Source of the DNA: Phaeotremella fagi
Lineage: Eukaryota > Basidiomycota > Tremellomycetes > Tremellales > Phaeotremellaceae
Length of the DNA: 64,000 nt
Reading direction: 5' to 3'
Assembly: GCA_001599715.1 (NCBI GenBank)
Contig: BCHU01000003.1
Coordinates: 1,116,001 to 1,180,000 of the forward strand
The notes below the pieces were generated by a model. It was not told where the DNA came from and did no database searches. It saw only the letters and a program-made list of their open reading frames with translations. Position numbers and translations under genes: made by a program. This document shows positions 1-11,787 of the stretch, in pieces. The stretch's first letter is position 1; each line of letters begins with the position of its first letter.

Positions 1-989
1 TAGATGTGAGTGGAAAGCTCCATCTCTATCTCTATACTAACAAAGCAAAAGATCGGTACAGGAACAGGATTGTAAGTTTTCCCCTTTAATCTCTAGCTCC
101 AAGAATTCTAATCAACTGTCATCTCAGATGGCCAATCTCGCAAGCTCTCGAATGGCAACAAACAAGATTCGTCGGACTTGACTTGGTACCCGTCCAAACT
201 GATCTATCAAGATTAGCCACTGCCGAGAAAAACGCCAGAACTTCAATCAAAGGTACCGCCAGTGGTGTTGGTATGTGGGAAAGTGTTTCTCAACGTGTTT
301 CATGGGATCAAGGTAATTTGTAGGTCACCTTTCTCAAGGTTTGAGATACTGTATATCAGAATTGATTTTTATGATTAGCCTCGACGTTTTACCGTACGAT
401 TCTGGTGTTTTCGACATGGTTCATATTAGATTTATCGGTTTAGGTGTTCCTGAATCGAAATGGGGTGATTTGTTGGAAGAAGCTGTGAGAGTTTTGAAGA
501 GAGGTGGGAAGTTGGAGGTACGTCCGGAAAACAATATTATCAAAACATACAGTAACTAACGAACACACGAAGATCGTCGAGACGAGCTACGTGCTCCCAA
601 CCAAAATTGCCCCCTCCTTACGAAACTCCTTCGCAAGTCTCCTCTTATCAGATATGATCTCACCTCAACCCTCATTACCTATCCAATTCAACCTCCCCGC
701 CCTGTCAACGATCAACAGTAAAACCATCCGTCCAACGTTGAAAACCATAGATGATCAAGATAACGCGATAACGTTCAACGAATGTTTATTGGATTACGTG
801 AAGAGTGCTTTGGAATACAAAGGGACTGGGATTAAGGTTGGGCTGGGGGAGGAGGGGTTGATCAAGAAAGTTAGGGAAGAGTTTGTCAGGGAAGGAGGGG
901 GACGGTGGTTTGATGGGGTGTTTGGTGGGGTTGGGAAGGGGGAGGAAGAGAGTGTTGCTGTTTGGGTTTGGGTTGTTGTTAAGAAGTAA
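1..989 (+). CDS. Class I SAM-dependent methyltransferase, 3' part
   Basis: The 5' end lies outside the window. Inferred exons are <1..5, 52..71, 128..319, 379..517 and 573..989 (TAA at 987). Joining 1..5, 52..71 and 128.. gives the glycine-rich SAM-binding motif I, LDIGTGTGLW, split over three exons, followed by FVGLDLVPVQTDL (acidic strand-2 region). Exon 4 gives LDVLPYDSGVFDMVHIRF, the usual motif II/III region, then an LKRGGKLEIVET strand. The donor at 320 (GTAGGT) was chosen over GTAATT at 313 because only it keeps the conserved frame open. The C-terminal ~130 residues are variable and rich in G and E. It resembles fungal methyltransferases of the Methyltransf_25 type; the substrate cannot be read. 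A nitrilase starts 240 bp downstream on the same strand. Confidence 0.8.
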
Positions 990-1229
990 ATGGTGGAGTG
1001 TTTCAAGTGTGATTGAACTGTTTGTTAAAGGTTTTTCTCCAGCTATTGTTGCTGTTGTCCTGTTTATCATATCGCTTCGGTAATGAAATAATGTTTTTTA
1101 TGATATTTTATGAATGATTTAACTGCCACTATCGGTAAGTTACCTTAGAGCAAATCGGTAATCAAAACAGACTCTGTATCCCAGATTATACTGTAACTTA
1201 CTTGACTGACGCCTGAACCCAAACCAACA

Positions 1230-2657
1230 ATGTCAAAACTAATAAAAGTAGCAGCCGTCCAAGCCTCACCAATAGCTTTCAACCTCACTCAAACCCTCGT
1301 CAAACTGAAAACCCTAGTTTCCGAAGCTAAAACCAACGGTGCCCAACTAGTTGTTCTCCCCGAAGCTTTCTTGAGCGCTTATCCTAGACATTTGGGGTTT
1401 GCTGTTGGAGCTAGAAGTTTGGAGAGTCGGGAATGGTATGGTCGATATGTGAATGTATGTTTTTGAATTGATTTGGGATCTTTTTGGAAGGGTATTGACC
1501 TTTGGACACGCACGTCTTTAGTCTAGCGTGAAGGTTCCTGATGGGGTTGAAGGTAGAGATTGGTTAACCCCTTCTTTGTCTACACAGCATCAAGATGAAT
1601 TCTGGGCATTCAAAGAACTTTGTTTATTAGCTAAGAAAGAATCTGTTGTAAGTGAAAACAAAGCTCAACGAAAAAAAGATCTTTCAGATAGATTGCTAAA
1701 TTTGGAATTTACATTATAGCACCTCTCAGTAGGTGTCATTGAACGTTCAATTATTGGATCGACTTTATGGTGTACCAACTTGTTGTTTGGACCTACTGGT
1801 AGACTTTTATCTAAACATCGTAAATTACAACCTACTGCTGCGGAACGTATTGTTTGGAGTCAGGGGGAAGGCGATAACAATCCTTCTGGTTTGGTAACCT
1901 CCACTTCTACAGATAAAGAAAATGGTTCGACTACAGGTTCCAACGGTAATGATGAACTCGATATCAATGTGAATCTCAGTTCCAGCGATAATTTACCTGT
2001 CGTTCAGACTGAGCTTGGGAGGATTGGAGGATTGATATGCTGGGAGAGTGGGTTTTAGTTCCAAGTCATTACACAGGGGATATTCTAGATTAACGTGTTC
2101 AACAGATTTCATGCCGCTAGCTCGTTATCTACTGTATAAAAAGGGTGTTGAAATGTGTGTAGTTCTTAGTGATATCCTACTGACAGATCAGATATACAGC
2201 TCCGACAGCAGACGCTAGACCAACCTGGTTACCTTCAATGCAACATATTGCACAAGAAGGCAGATGTTTCGTGATTTCTGGTAGGTATCACAAGTAAATG
2301 AAGTCCACCTCGAGTCTTACTGATACAATGTAGCTAATCAATTCCATAAATCATCTGATTTTCCTGATGATTATCCACCGAATGTTGGGAACAACTCGAA
2401 CTCGAAAGAAACTGTTTGGTCTAGAGGTGGGAGTTGTATTATCAATCCTTTAGGTGAGGTTTTAGCTGGACCTCTATGGGATGAAGAAGGTATCTTGTAT
2501 AGTGAAGTGAGTCATCAACTCGATTCTCAAAAAAATGTCTATGATTGACCAAAGAATCCAGATTGATATTGATTTCATACATGGAGCAAAATTGGATTTC
2601 GATCCAATAGGGCATTACGCTCGTTCAGACTTGTTAATGAATCTTTTATCAAAGTAG
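1230..2657 (+). CDS. Nitrilase (carbon-nitrogen hydrolase)
   Basis: Exons 1230..1454, 1522..1647, 1720..2047, 2106..2154, 2192..2280, 2334..2506, 2562..2657 give 361 residues. All three catalytic residues of the nitrilase superfamily are visible: Glu45 in VVLPEAF, Lys152 in KHRKLQPT and Cys224 in GLICWENFMPL. The [10 protein letters not shown] and [11 protein letters not shown] segments and the [20 protein letters not shown] strand are typical of true nitrilases (nitrile to carboxylic acid plus ammonia) rather than amidases of the Nit1/Nit2 type. An unusual insertion of about 40 residues, rich in S, T, N, D and G, sits between VWSQGEG and [12 protein letters not shown] (about residues 168-208), just before the nucleophile. 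Intron 4 is only 37 nt. Acceptor 1521 was chosen because it keeps phase and gives [12 protein letters not shown]. Confidence 0.9.
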
Positions 2658-3956
2658 AATATCTTTAAATATTCCAATGTATGTATTCGTAAGCATGTCT
2701 CGGATTATGGGGATCGTTATCTTTTTGTAACCTTGGCATAAGATACCAGTATTAGATTTTATTTATTGTTGACAAATTGGGGATAAAGCGAAGAAGGTCA
2801 ATCAGGGCGGAGGGATATGTTCGAGTGCCACCCCATTTTATAGAGGGTGGTAAGTAACCTCACCTCGGACAAGATATGTCATGTTTGAAGGATTTGTATA
2901 ATGACTTATGTGATAGCAGTATCATTGGGGATGGGGATGTTATGGAATGTACTTGTAAAGTACTGCTATGCATACTGTTTGAACTGAGAGATTTGTTAGT
3001 GCACAAGTGAAAGAAACGATCTGATTGGTGTAAGATCTACAACCTACAGAACTACATACTACCATCCCATCCTATTATGCTCTATGCTGTAAGTGCAAGT
3101 ACCCTGAAACCGAGCTCCCAATAAGTCTACTTCCTACACCATTTGTTGATATAACCCTCTTTCTGAACATCCTCTTTTCACTCTTTAAACATATTCAAAT
3201 CTATATAAATCCATCATAAATCACAGTAATCCATCACCCACTATCAATTCACTATCCAACGAATCTCACAGAAATCCAATCTCCAAGGTCGCGTGTCTGG
3301 CTCAACCTATAGTCGTCATTGTCGACCGAGTCTAATCCATCAATAAATCATCCTCTTCCTCTTCTCCTAATCAAAGGTCGCCTTATCCTCACCTAAAACA
3401 CTTCTTTACACTCAACCTCGAACACCCAAAGGAAGTCAATCTTTGTGTTGTTTAAACTTCTACAGCGGTCACACCGATCGGGCGCACTTCCTAATTCCAA
3501 GAAAAAGGTTATTTGCCAGGATTAACGAATCTACGGGATCTTACTTTCATTTTCAACAAGAGACCCATTCAGTGCTCTGTATCGAATCACTTCATTCCCC
3601 ATTCCCGTGACCGGTGCTTCTCCCGATTTCAACGCGATCTGATCAATTCGTTTAATCGGACCTTGGTACTCGTCGCTGTCATCTTCACAACTGAACGTCA
3701 AATTCATTTCCCCTTCACCTACCTCGATTCGATCTACCCTCAGTCTTCTGTTTAATATCTCGTATTCACATATCAAATGAAGTTGTAAAGGAAGGGAGAG
3801 TTTTATATCTCTGGAAGATTGAAAAGTCTGAGAAAAACAGTGGAATTGGATTGGTACTAGCGGTTTAAACAGTGACATCAATCACCCTTTGTTGTTGTAA
3901 GTGATTCAATTCTTTACACCTTTTTCTTTCAGTGATTCTTCTGTAACTAAACAAAT
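2658..3956 (+). other. Intergenic region and likely long leader of the kinase gene
   Basis: No conserved coding potential is seen; short ORFs here have no recognisable motifs. The part from about 3100 is rich in C/T tracts, as in fungal promoters and leaders. A good 5'-UTR intron candidate lies at 3897..3932: GTAAGT donor, pyrimidine-rich CTTTTTCTTTCAG acceptor, 36 nt, ending 24 nt before the kinase ATG. Confidence 0.5.
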
Positions 3957-6900
3957 ATGAGTAGAACTCATCCACCATTAGTACTGACCATGTCAAAATT
4001 ATCACCACCTGCTCAAATCTATCCTAAATCCACGTCGACAAGTAATGGATCGTCAACTGTCGATTTAACAGATTCACCATCAGATCCTACACAACCATAC
4101 ATGACTTCTCATTTACCTGTACCACTACCTCAAACACATAGTAATGGTTCATATACATCATTGTTTAGAGCGAATTCATCTTCATCAAGTCGATCCAATT
4201 GCAATTATAACAGAACATCACCTAACCCAACGACCAATGCAATGTTACCACCAACTTCAGCTACCCCTTCGACATCTTCTTCCACCTCAGCTCCTGTGTC
4301 CGCTTCACATTCGAAATCAAGTAGTTTCGTCAGTACACCGAAAATATTATCAAGAAAGAATTCTGTTAAAGATAAAGCTTCAAATGCTAGTGCTACGATT
4401 CAAAGAAATGGTTCTGTCAAAGGGAAAGGTAAAGATGAAGGTGAAGGATGGAAAAGTCCGTCAGCTGAGAACGAGAGTTTGGAGGTGTAAGTTGGAAACA
4501 GAGATGTAGAATTTGGTAGCTAATCTTGCCCCAGGATCGAAACTCAGTCTCTCAAAGTTCAGAGTGATCCTGAATCTGGACGTAAAATGATAAATCAATA
4601 TTTGGTAGGTTATCAATGGTCCGATCTCCAACTGACACACTTAGGTTTTGGGTTTAATAGGTTCAGGTGCTCATGGTAAAGTTCGTCTAGGGAAAGATGT
4701 TTCTGCAGATCCAAATGGTGAAGAGACCGGAGAATTTGGTCAATTATACGTGAGTCTCGAATTTTTACTTGGTTTGACACTAACTAATAAATTCCTTAGG
4801 CAATCAAAATTGTCGAAAGAAATCCTAAAAGGAAAAGATTAATGGGTTTCACTAAGCAGCGTGGTCTGCTCGGTAAATCGAAAAGTGACGGTGGGAAATT
4901 AGTGAATGAGAGCGAGTGAGTTGCTAACCAAAATTCGACGGCTGACTCTCTCAGGATTCGTAAAGAAATAGCTATATTCAAAAAAGTTAATCATCCAAAC
5001 ATCGTTCGAATGAGGGAAATCATCGATGACCCAGATTCAAGTAGGATTTTCATGATTTTAGAATATTGTGAAGGTGGAGAAGTTGTCTGGAAAGGTATGG
5101 ATGGACCTGCATTGACGATATCGGAGACGAGAGATATTTTCAGGGACACTTTACTTGGACTAGAATATCGTGAGTTGATTCATATGGCATGACTGACGTC
5201 TAGTTCATCACCAGGGAATCATTCATCGTGATATCAAACCAAGTAATCTACTTTACTCCAATGGGACAGTCAAGATTTCAGATTTTGGTTGTTCACATTA
5301 TTCAGAAGCTTTACGTGAAGCCTCAGCAACAGGAGAGAATGACGAATATATCGATGACGTCGAATTAGCCAAGACGGCTGGTTCACCGGCGTTTTTCGCA
5401 CCAGAAATGTGTTATTCCAGTATCGATAACGAACTTGCACTTTCACCACAAAGTCCACGCTCGGTTAATCGAACTCCTGTACAGGAATTACCTGGTTTCA
5501 CCATACGTCCACCATCTTATATCGACGAAAACCATGAAGTCGGTAGACCCGATCCCGTACCTCTAAAACCTATCACCAGTAATGATTCATCAGTGAGATC
5601 TAAATCTCCAGTGGTTCGTCAAAGATTACCTATAACGAACGCGATAGATGTTTGGGCTCTGGGTGTTACTCTTTATTGTCTGTTTTTTGGAAGGACACCG
5701 TTCGACGCACCAAACGAATATTTGCTGATGCAGATTATTCCTGTTGAGGGTTATGAAGTCCCTAGTACGATTGGGAGGGATAGGTTATCGACCACGAGCG
5801 GGATTCAGGAGGTTAACGAGTGTTTGGATATCCTGGGAAGATTGTTAGAGAAATCACCTTCTAAACGAATAACTCTGGAACAAGCAAAGGTTCGTAATTT
5901 ACCAAGTACACGACTGACGTGCAGAAACATCCTTTTACATTACGTGGACTTTCAGATCCATCAGCTTGGCTGGCTAGTACCGATCCGCATGCTCAGACTT
6001 TCGTCACTGTTTCCAACGATGAAGTGGCTGCTGTCATCAAAAGAGGTAAATTCCGTGACAGGATTAAGAAAGGTATCTTATCGATTGGTCAAAAGTTATT
6101 GGGTGGTGGTAGAAGTCGTAGTCGAAGTATCGGCGATCAAGACCACAGTGCTTCAGCAAGTGCCTATACTTCGGCTACACCTTCAACAGTAACTTCCCAA
6201 GTCAACATCCAAAGTCTGGTTTCTCCAAAGGCTAAACCGAAATCAGTTGCTCAATCACCTTTACCTAGTCCTCATCCTGGAATGTCACGACGGTTTTCAA
6301 TGTTGAGTGCTAAAATGGACAGAGGATCTTCGCCTGCACCACCTCAACAATCTCCAGCTTTGCGATCTGGTAGTCTCACCGGAGATAGTTCGTCTTTTCT
6401 AGTCCACAGACCACCTGTTCATCTAACCCTTCCAGCTAAACCTTCCATGGTACCACTGGTGGACGAAACGGCTCCAAGATCACCACGTCAAGTAGCCTCT
6501 TCAAGTTCACTAGATAAATATAAAATAGGTTTACCAGAGACGAGATCAATTTCGCCATCAAACAGTTTACGTCGACGTCAATCTTCCGATATTGATGTTA
6601 CTGGACGACAAAGATCGACGAGTAACGCTTCAAGTGGTTTAGGTGGTAAACTTTCGAGATTGCTTTCTAGAAACAGTAGTCAACGTTCGTCAAGATTTAG
6701 GAAGAAGGCACCTAGTTTAGCAGCGTCTTCTGACATGGGTGGTGAAATCGAAGACTCAGCTGTTGTTTCTTCATTTGAATCACCCGCTGACGCGATGAGA
6801 CGTATCAGTCTCGAAGAACCACCAAGAAGGAGTTTAGATAACGGAGAGAATTTTGAATCGAGTTCATATTCTTCATCGACTGGTGTACCTTCACGTTTGA

Positions 6901-7847
6901 ATGGGATCAATCAATTTCAATCACCTGATAGGATCGAACGATTGAATGCTTGGGATTCGAGATATAACGGAATAAATTTACGACGTGGATCGGGTGGTAG
7001 TTCTGCTTTAGGATTCACGAAGACGTTAGATGAAGAAGAGGTTGATATTGATGGTCAATTATCGTTTTCAGATGGCGATGACGACGACGACGATGTTTAT
7101 GGAGAAGAGAGAGATAATCATCATACTCGACATCAGTTACCAAGATCGAATTTCACTTTATCGAATTTGGATAAAGGTTTAGGATTAGATGTTGATCCAG
7201 GAACCACCACTTTCCCATCTGTTCCACCTAATCTAGATCCGATCCCCGACTCATCACCTTCATCAGCGAATGCACCACCACCAATGATCCACAGTTATTC
7301 GTTATCACCAGGGTTAAATCATTCCTTCATCAACGATTTCCATCCGAGATCTAACGAATTACATCCTGATCTACATCCTCTCCCTCATTCATCTGTACCT
7401 TACAGGTCACCTTCAAGAAATCGGAACCCGGTAGTCGTAACCAACGGTCATGGTCATGGATATAACAACGGAAACAGTTCATCTGGATCTGGATCACCTT
7501 ACAAGATCGGACCTGAAAGAGCTAGAAGTCCTTTAGGTATGAGGGAGGAAAACAAGATCTTGTCTCTCAACAACAGTTCGCCGTCGACACCACTAACCTC
7601 ACGAAGTGGGAGTGAAAGTGGTGGTATAGCCTCTGGGAACAGGAGTCCAATGAGATACACATCCGGTTCATCATTCAATCGATCCGTCTCAAATTCAAAC
7701 TCTACTCGAGACGATAAAGAGATCGAACAACAGGTAGAAGAAGAATTGGATGAAGGGTTGAACATCTCGTTGAACGGTCGAAGGGGTAGGAAAAGCTCGG
7801 TCCTAGGTCGAAAAACTCTATCTGAGGATGAAGTTGTGACCAGGTAA
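3957..7847 (+). CDS. CaMKK-like serine/threonine kinase (Sak1/Tos3/Elm1/Ssp1 type)
   Basis: Exons 3957..4486, 4535..4604, 4645..4749, 4800..4915, 4955..5169, 5204..5889, 5925..7847 give 1,214 residues. A Ser/Thr/Pro-rich head (1-200) precedes a kinase domain (about 201-590): glycine loop GLIGSGAHGKVRLGKD, AIKIVERNPKRKR (catalytic Lys), QGIIHRDIKPSNLL, ISDFGCSHYS (an unusual DFG-C), AGSPAFFAPEMC and AIDVWALGVTLYCLFFGRTPF. The GSPAFFAPE activation segment is a hallmark of the LKB1/CaMKK group, whose fungal members phosphorylate the Snf1/AMPK T-loop; that role here is inference. About 80 disordered residues are inserted between the APE motif and DVWALG. A ~640-residue Ser-rich tail with a poly-Asp run follows and has no domain I recognise. 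Introns are 34-50 nt. Confidence 0.9.
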
Positions 7848-8724
7848 TGCTTTCAGATATTCAATTCTGATGTTTTGATTATGCTTTTAGAGATAGACGT
7901 ACTTTATAAACCATATTTTTAACGTATTTTATTTTATTTCTTTTTCATTGAGTTCATTTTTTAGTATCCTTTTGGTATTGTTAGAATTGACATTTCTTTT
8001 CATGTGCTATGAATAACGATTTATTGATGCTGATGGCTATGGACGAGTAGTAAGAACAGCGAGATGACTCATTTTTGTCGTGCTTCGTACTGCATCAAAG
8101 CGAATCGATTGATCAGTATGGGTTGGGTTAGATTGAAGCTGGCTGGAGTTCGTCTCAATAGAATTGTTTCGTCTTTCCTCAATACAAACATGAGACAAAA
8201 AATCCTCGCTGACAAGTCCAGCTCCATGTTGATGCAGTCATGACTGATTTCAAGTCATCAACACCAATTTGAAATGATTGCCTGCAGCGCTTTCCAGATT
8301 ACAGAAATAGAAAAGTTGAATTTCATAACTAGGTACGATAGACTATATCAGCTATAGAATAGATACAAAACTGTATAATAAACTATAGACGTTTATAGAC
8401 TCGTATTGACGTATAAATATCTACAATGAATACGAATGGAGAATTGAAAAAGAAAAAGATTTGAATTCGAATTTCGGTTTTTGGGATAATTTGAGTAAAA
8501 AAGGATAATCACGGGGTATCACAAGGAATTGAGTTGGGAAAGGAAAAAAGGAAAATGAAAAAGGAAACACGACGACTTACCTTGAATCTACGGAACACGA
8601 AGTGAGGAGAAAAATTCTCTACCTAAGAACTAAATACTTGATACGGTTTATTACAAAAGTCTACCAGAGTTACAGTTGTATAAAGATATAGATGTATTTA
8701 TTACGTAGGTATGAAGTTGATTAT
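7848..8724. other. Region between convergent kinase and Bqt4-like genes
   Basis: The region is AT-rich and holds the 3' UTRs of two convergent genes. Short ORFs crossing it show no recognisable motif. I see no RNA gene or repeat. Confidence 0.5.
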
Positions 8725-10171
8725 TTAAAAGAATTGAGAAGCGAATTGTGGGATAAGACTAAGGCAGTGATCAGTATTTGGAAATCTTCATTTGATCAAG
8801 ACCACTCACGTCGCAGCACCAAAGCCCAAACCAAAGATAACTGCACCCCAAGCAAGTTTCTTTGCGTTTTGGGCAACAGCACTCTGTTCGACTCTTTTGT
8901 TACTGACAATAACTCTAGTGCTTTTACCATTAACCAAACCAGCACCACCAGAAATAGCTACACCTTCATCGGCAGCAGACTTGTTTCTTTTCGTGCCTCT
9001 ACTAGATTCTCCAACATCTGCACCTTGTTCTTCCAAACTGTCACCAACGGCCGAACGAATACTTAGCTCTTTGCGTAAATCTTGAACGAGTTGTTTAGCT
9101 GATTGAATCTCAGCTTCCATGTCGAGGCGGGTACCGGCGGGGGCGGTCAAAGTCGTAGTGGCTTCGATGGTGAGATGACGATTCTCAGTGTTAGGGGTAC
9201 CGGAGGTACGACGAACACGTTTAGCGACTGGGGTTGATGATTCATTCATGGATGGAACAGAGGTTGCGGGTGGCGCAGTGGTATCACCGTTGGCACGAGC
9301 CATTTCATCGGAAGCTTGTTGAGAACGTTGAGATTTACGATATTGAACGTTTGGATCTGGGACGGCTCTGGCGAGGGACTGCAGGTGACAAATGAGACAA
9401 GGTATTACTGAATTTCAACAAGTAAAGTACTTACATGAATCAATGGAGCCATACCATATGCAGGGGCCAAATGGATAGCGAGGTGTCGACTGACCCTACA
9501 GGGGTAAGCCAAGTAAGAAAAAACAATAACGTACCATTGACCAGCTAATCTAACGACATCAGTACCCCTTCCACCGTTAGTGGCTCGAGTATCAAAAGAA
9601 GATTTAACCTAATACGAAACACACAGGTAAACAAATAAACAATGGGATCAAGAAAGATATGAAACACTTACCCAATCCATCTCACGCTTTTCATCGTCCT
9701 CACTGGCGCCTGGGAAAGCGACTTTGAACATGGTAGTGAGTGAGATAGCGTTGGTGTCGTAACGACGAAGAATGAATGCATGGGATGGTCCTGCCCCCTA
9801 TAGTTCACGATGTTAGTTGGATACACCATTGATAAAGGAAGGGTGGCTTACGGTGGTAGAAACAGTGGGGACTTTAACACGTCCAACGACGATTTCTTTA
9901 CCTTCACGAACGATTGTTTGGAATTTAACGATAGAAACGTCTTCTGGTACTGTGAACGTGTCAGTTTGAATGTAGACGAAGGAGGGATGAACGTACGAGC
10001 AGCGAGATGTGGATTTGGGTTTAAAGGTAGACGCGGTCTATTCTCGCTGTGTGGGATGGGGGAGAGATCAGGACCTGTTGCTGTTGCTCTGTAAGGTGGT
10101 GGTGGGGCAGTGTTGGTGAAAGCAGTGATATCAGAGTCATCTCCGATGAGAACTGAAGCAGGAATAGGCAT
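8725..10171 (-). CDS. BQT4: Bqt4-like APSES-domain inner nuclear membrane protein
   Basis: Exons (genomic order) 8725..8758, 8810..9378, 9435..9495, 9535..9608, 9672..9797, 9852..9949, 9997..10171 give 378 residues. Residues ~50-185 form an APSES/KilA-N-like domain: VGRVKVPTVSTTGAGPSHAF, ILRRYDTNAISLTTMFKVAF, VRLAGQWVSRHLAIHLAPAY. A nuclear-type basic linker (AKRVRRTSG) follows. The last exon completes a single hydrophobic tail, KLAWGAVIFGLGFGAATLIP then QFASQFF. This layout, an N-terminal APSES-like fold with one C-terminal membrane anchor, is that of fission yeast Bqt4, which holds telomeres at the nuclear envelope. An APSES transcription factor is the alternative, but the tail anchor argues against it. 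The anchor is seen only if the 51-nt intron 8759..8809 is removed; read-through stops at TGA right after GAAT. Confidence 0.8.
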
Positions 10172-10431
10172 TGTGTAAGGATATAGATGTGAGTGAATGT
10201 AAGAGTAAGAGTATAAAGTGAAAGTAGATGTATAAGAAAGAGATGTGATGTGATCACGATAACCATTGTAACTGAGACACGAGGCTCGAGTCACACAAGG
10301 CACGGTTCATTTCTATATTCCCGCGGCGTTAATACAAATGGCATTAATTTTCAGAATCAAGTTTATTTTCAAGTCCACCACTTGGTGAACCATTACCATA
10401 AACCAAAAAGTACCATAACCACACATCCAAA

Positions 10432-11384
10432 ATGCCTCGCTCAAAGAGATCAAAAGTAACCACCCTCTCCAAAACACCTGTCCGAACGACGAAAGCTTCT
10501 AAACAGGCTCTGGTCAACGAACTACGAAATCAGATTGATCAATTCGATCATTTATGGTTGTTCTCAGTTGGTGACATGCGTAACGAGGGTTTGAAGGAGA
10601 TCAGATCGCAGTGGAGAGGTACTGGTCGTTTCTTTTTTGGAAAGACTAAGGTTATGGCTAAAGCTTTGGGGGAGACTGTTGAGACTGAATATCAAGATGG
10701 GTTGGCGGAGATTGCTAAGGTGAGTAGTTTAAGTCAGGTTCAATGAAAATTTTATATATAAAATCATATCACTTATACTGCTGGTCATTCTTTTCACTCG
10801 TTAGAGAATGAAAGGTCCAGTAGGATTATTCTTAACCTCTCATCCAGTAGATGAAACGATCGAATGGTTCGAAACATGGCGAAAACCAGAATACGCACGT
10901 ATGGGAGGTAAAGCAACGTTAGACATAACGCTTCCAGCAGGTACGTCAACACTCACCCCTTCCTCCTAGCATTCACTGACAGACAAAACCCCACTCAGGC
11001 CCATTACTCACACCATACACCGAACCCGCATCAGGAGATCCATTCCCCCATTCAATGGATCCCCAACTCCGAGCTTTGGGACTCACAACAACCCTGATTA
11101 GAGGTGTACCCTCCCTCAACAACCCACACGTCCTCTGTAAAAACGGCGAGAAACTCTCCAGCGAGAAATGTAGGATCTTGAAATTGTTGGCTGTCCAGAT
11201 GGCGGTATGTTGATTTAACTTGTTTCCTTTTGGACTGGGAATGAACGATATTGATTGTGTACTTTAGGAATTCCGAATCGTGCTTGGATCGAGATGGTCC
11301 AAGGAGGGTGGTTTCGTTCAAGGTAAAGAATTGGATGGTGAGGAAGGAGAGGGGGAGGGTAGTGAAGTCGAAATGGAGGAGTAG
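10432..11384 (+). CDS. MRT4: Ribosome assembly factor Mrt4 (uL10-like)
   Basis: Exons 10432..10719, 10805..10940, 10999..11204, 11268..11384 give 248 residues. The N-terminus MPRSKRSKVTTLSKTPVRTT and the segments FDHLWLFSVGDMRN, GRFFFGKTKVMAKALG, RMKGPVGLFLTSHPV and EFRIVLGSRWSKEGGFV match Mrt4, the nucleolar paralogue of stalk protein uL10 that occupies the stalk site on pre-60S particles and is later exchanged for uL10. The protein ends in a short acidic tail and lacks the C-terminal acidic stalk peptide of P0, as expected for Mrt4. The ATG lies 260 bp from the divergent Bqt4-like gene, so the two share a promoter region. Confidence 0.92.
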
Positions 11385-11787
11385 GATTTACGGTCGTACC
11401 TCGTCTCGTTTAGATTTTTGGTTTAAATGTACTCGTATGTATTCTACATAGGATATCATGTTATCACTATACCCAAAAGCGGGCGATGTGCGATCTTTAT
11501 GATCCAGTGTACAAGTAAATAGAATACGAGTACGAGTATGAGTATGAGTACGTATACATGAAATAAAGCAACAAACAACTGGAAAGAAGACGAGAGCAAC
11601 AAATCTATCCGAATCCGATGAAAAAAGAGGTACTTGAAAGGAAATGTATTTAAAAGTTATGTTTATAAAGTAAAACGTTCTGTGTGATAATGGAGAGAAG
11701 AAAAGAACAACCCAGATCATACAAAAATAATGTACGAGTACACCAATCAAGTCAGTCGTACAACCCACCCCCAACCCCAACACCCTC
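11385..11787. other. Region between convergent MRT4 and C2H2 genes
   Basis: This holds the 3' UTRs of two convergent genes. A short imperfect GAGTAC/GAGTAT hexamer run lies at about 11526..11552. No gene is supported. Confidence 0.5.

Noticed and set aside
3531..3881. 116-codon minus-strand ORF upstream of the kinase
   Set aside because: No recognisable features, overlaps the likely leader of the kinase gene, base use like the surrounding non-coding DNA.
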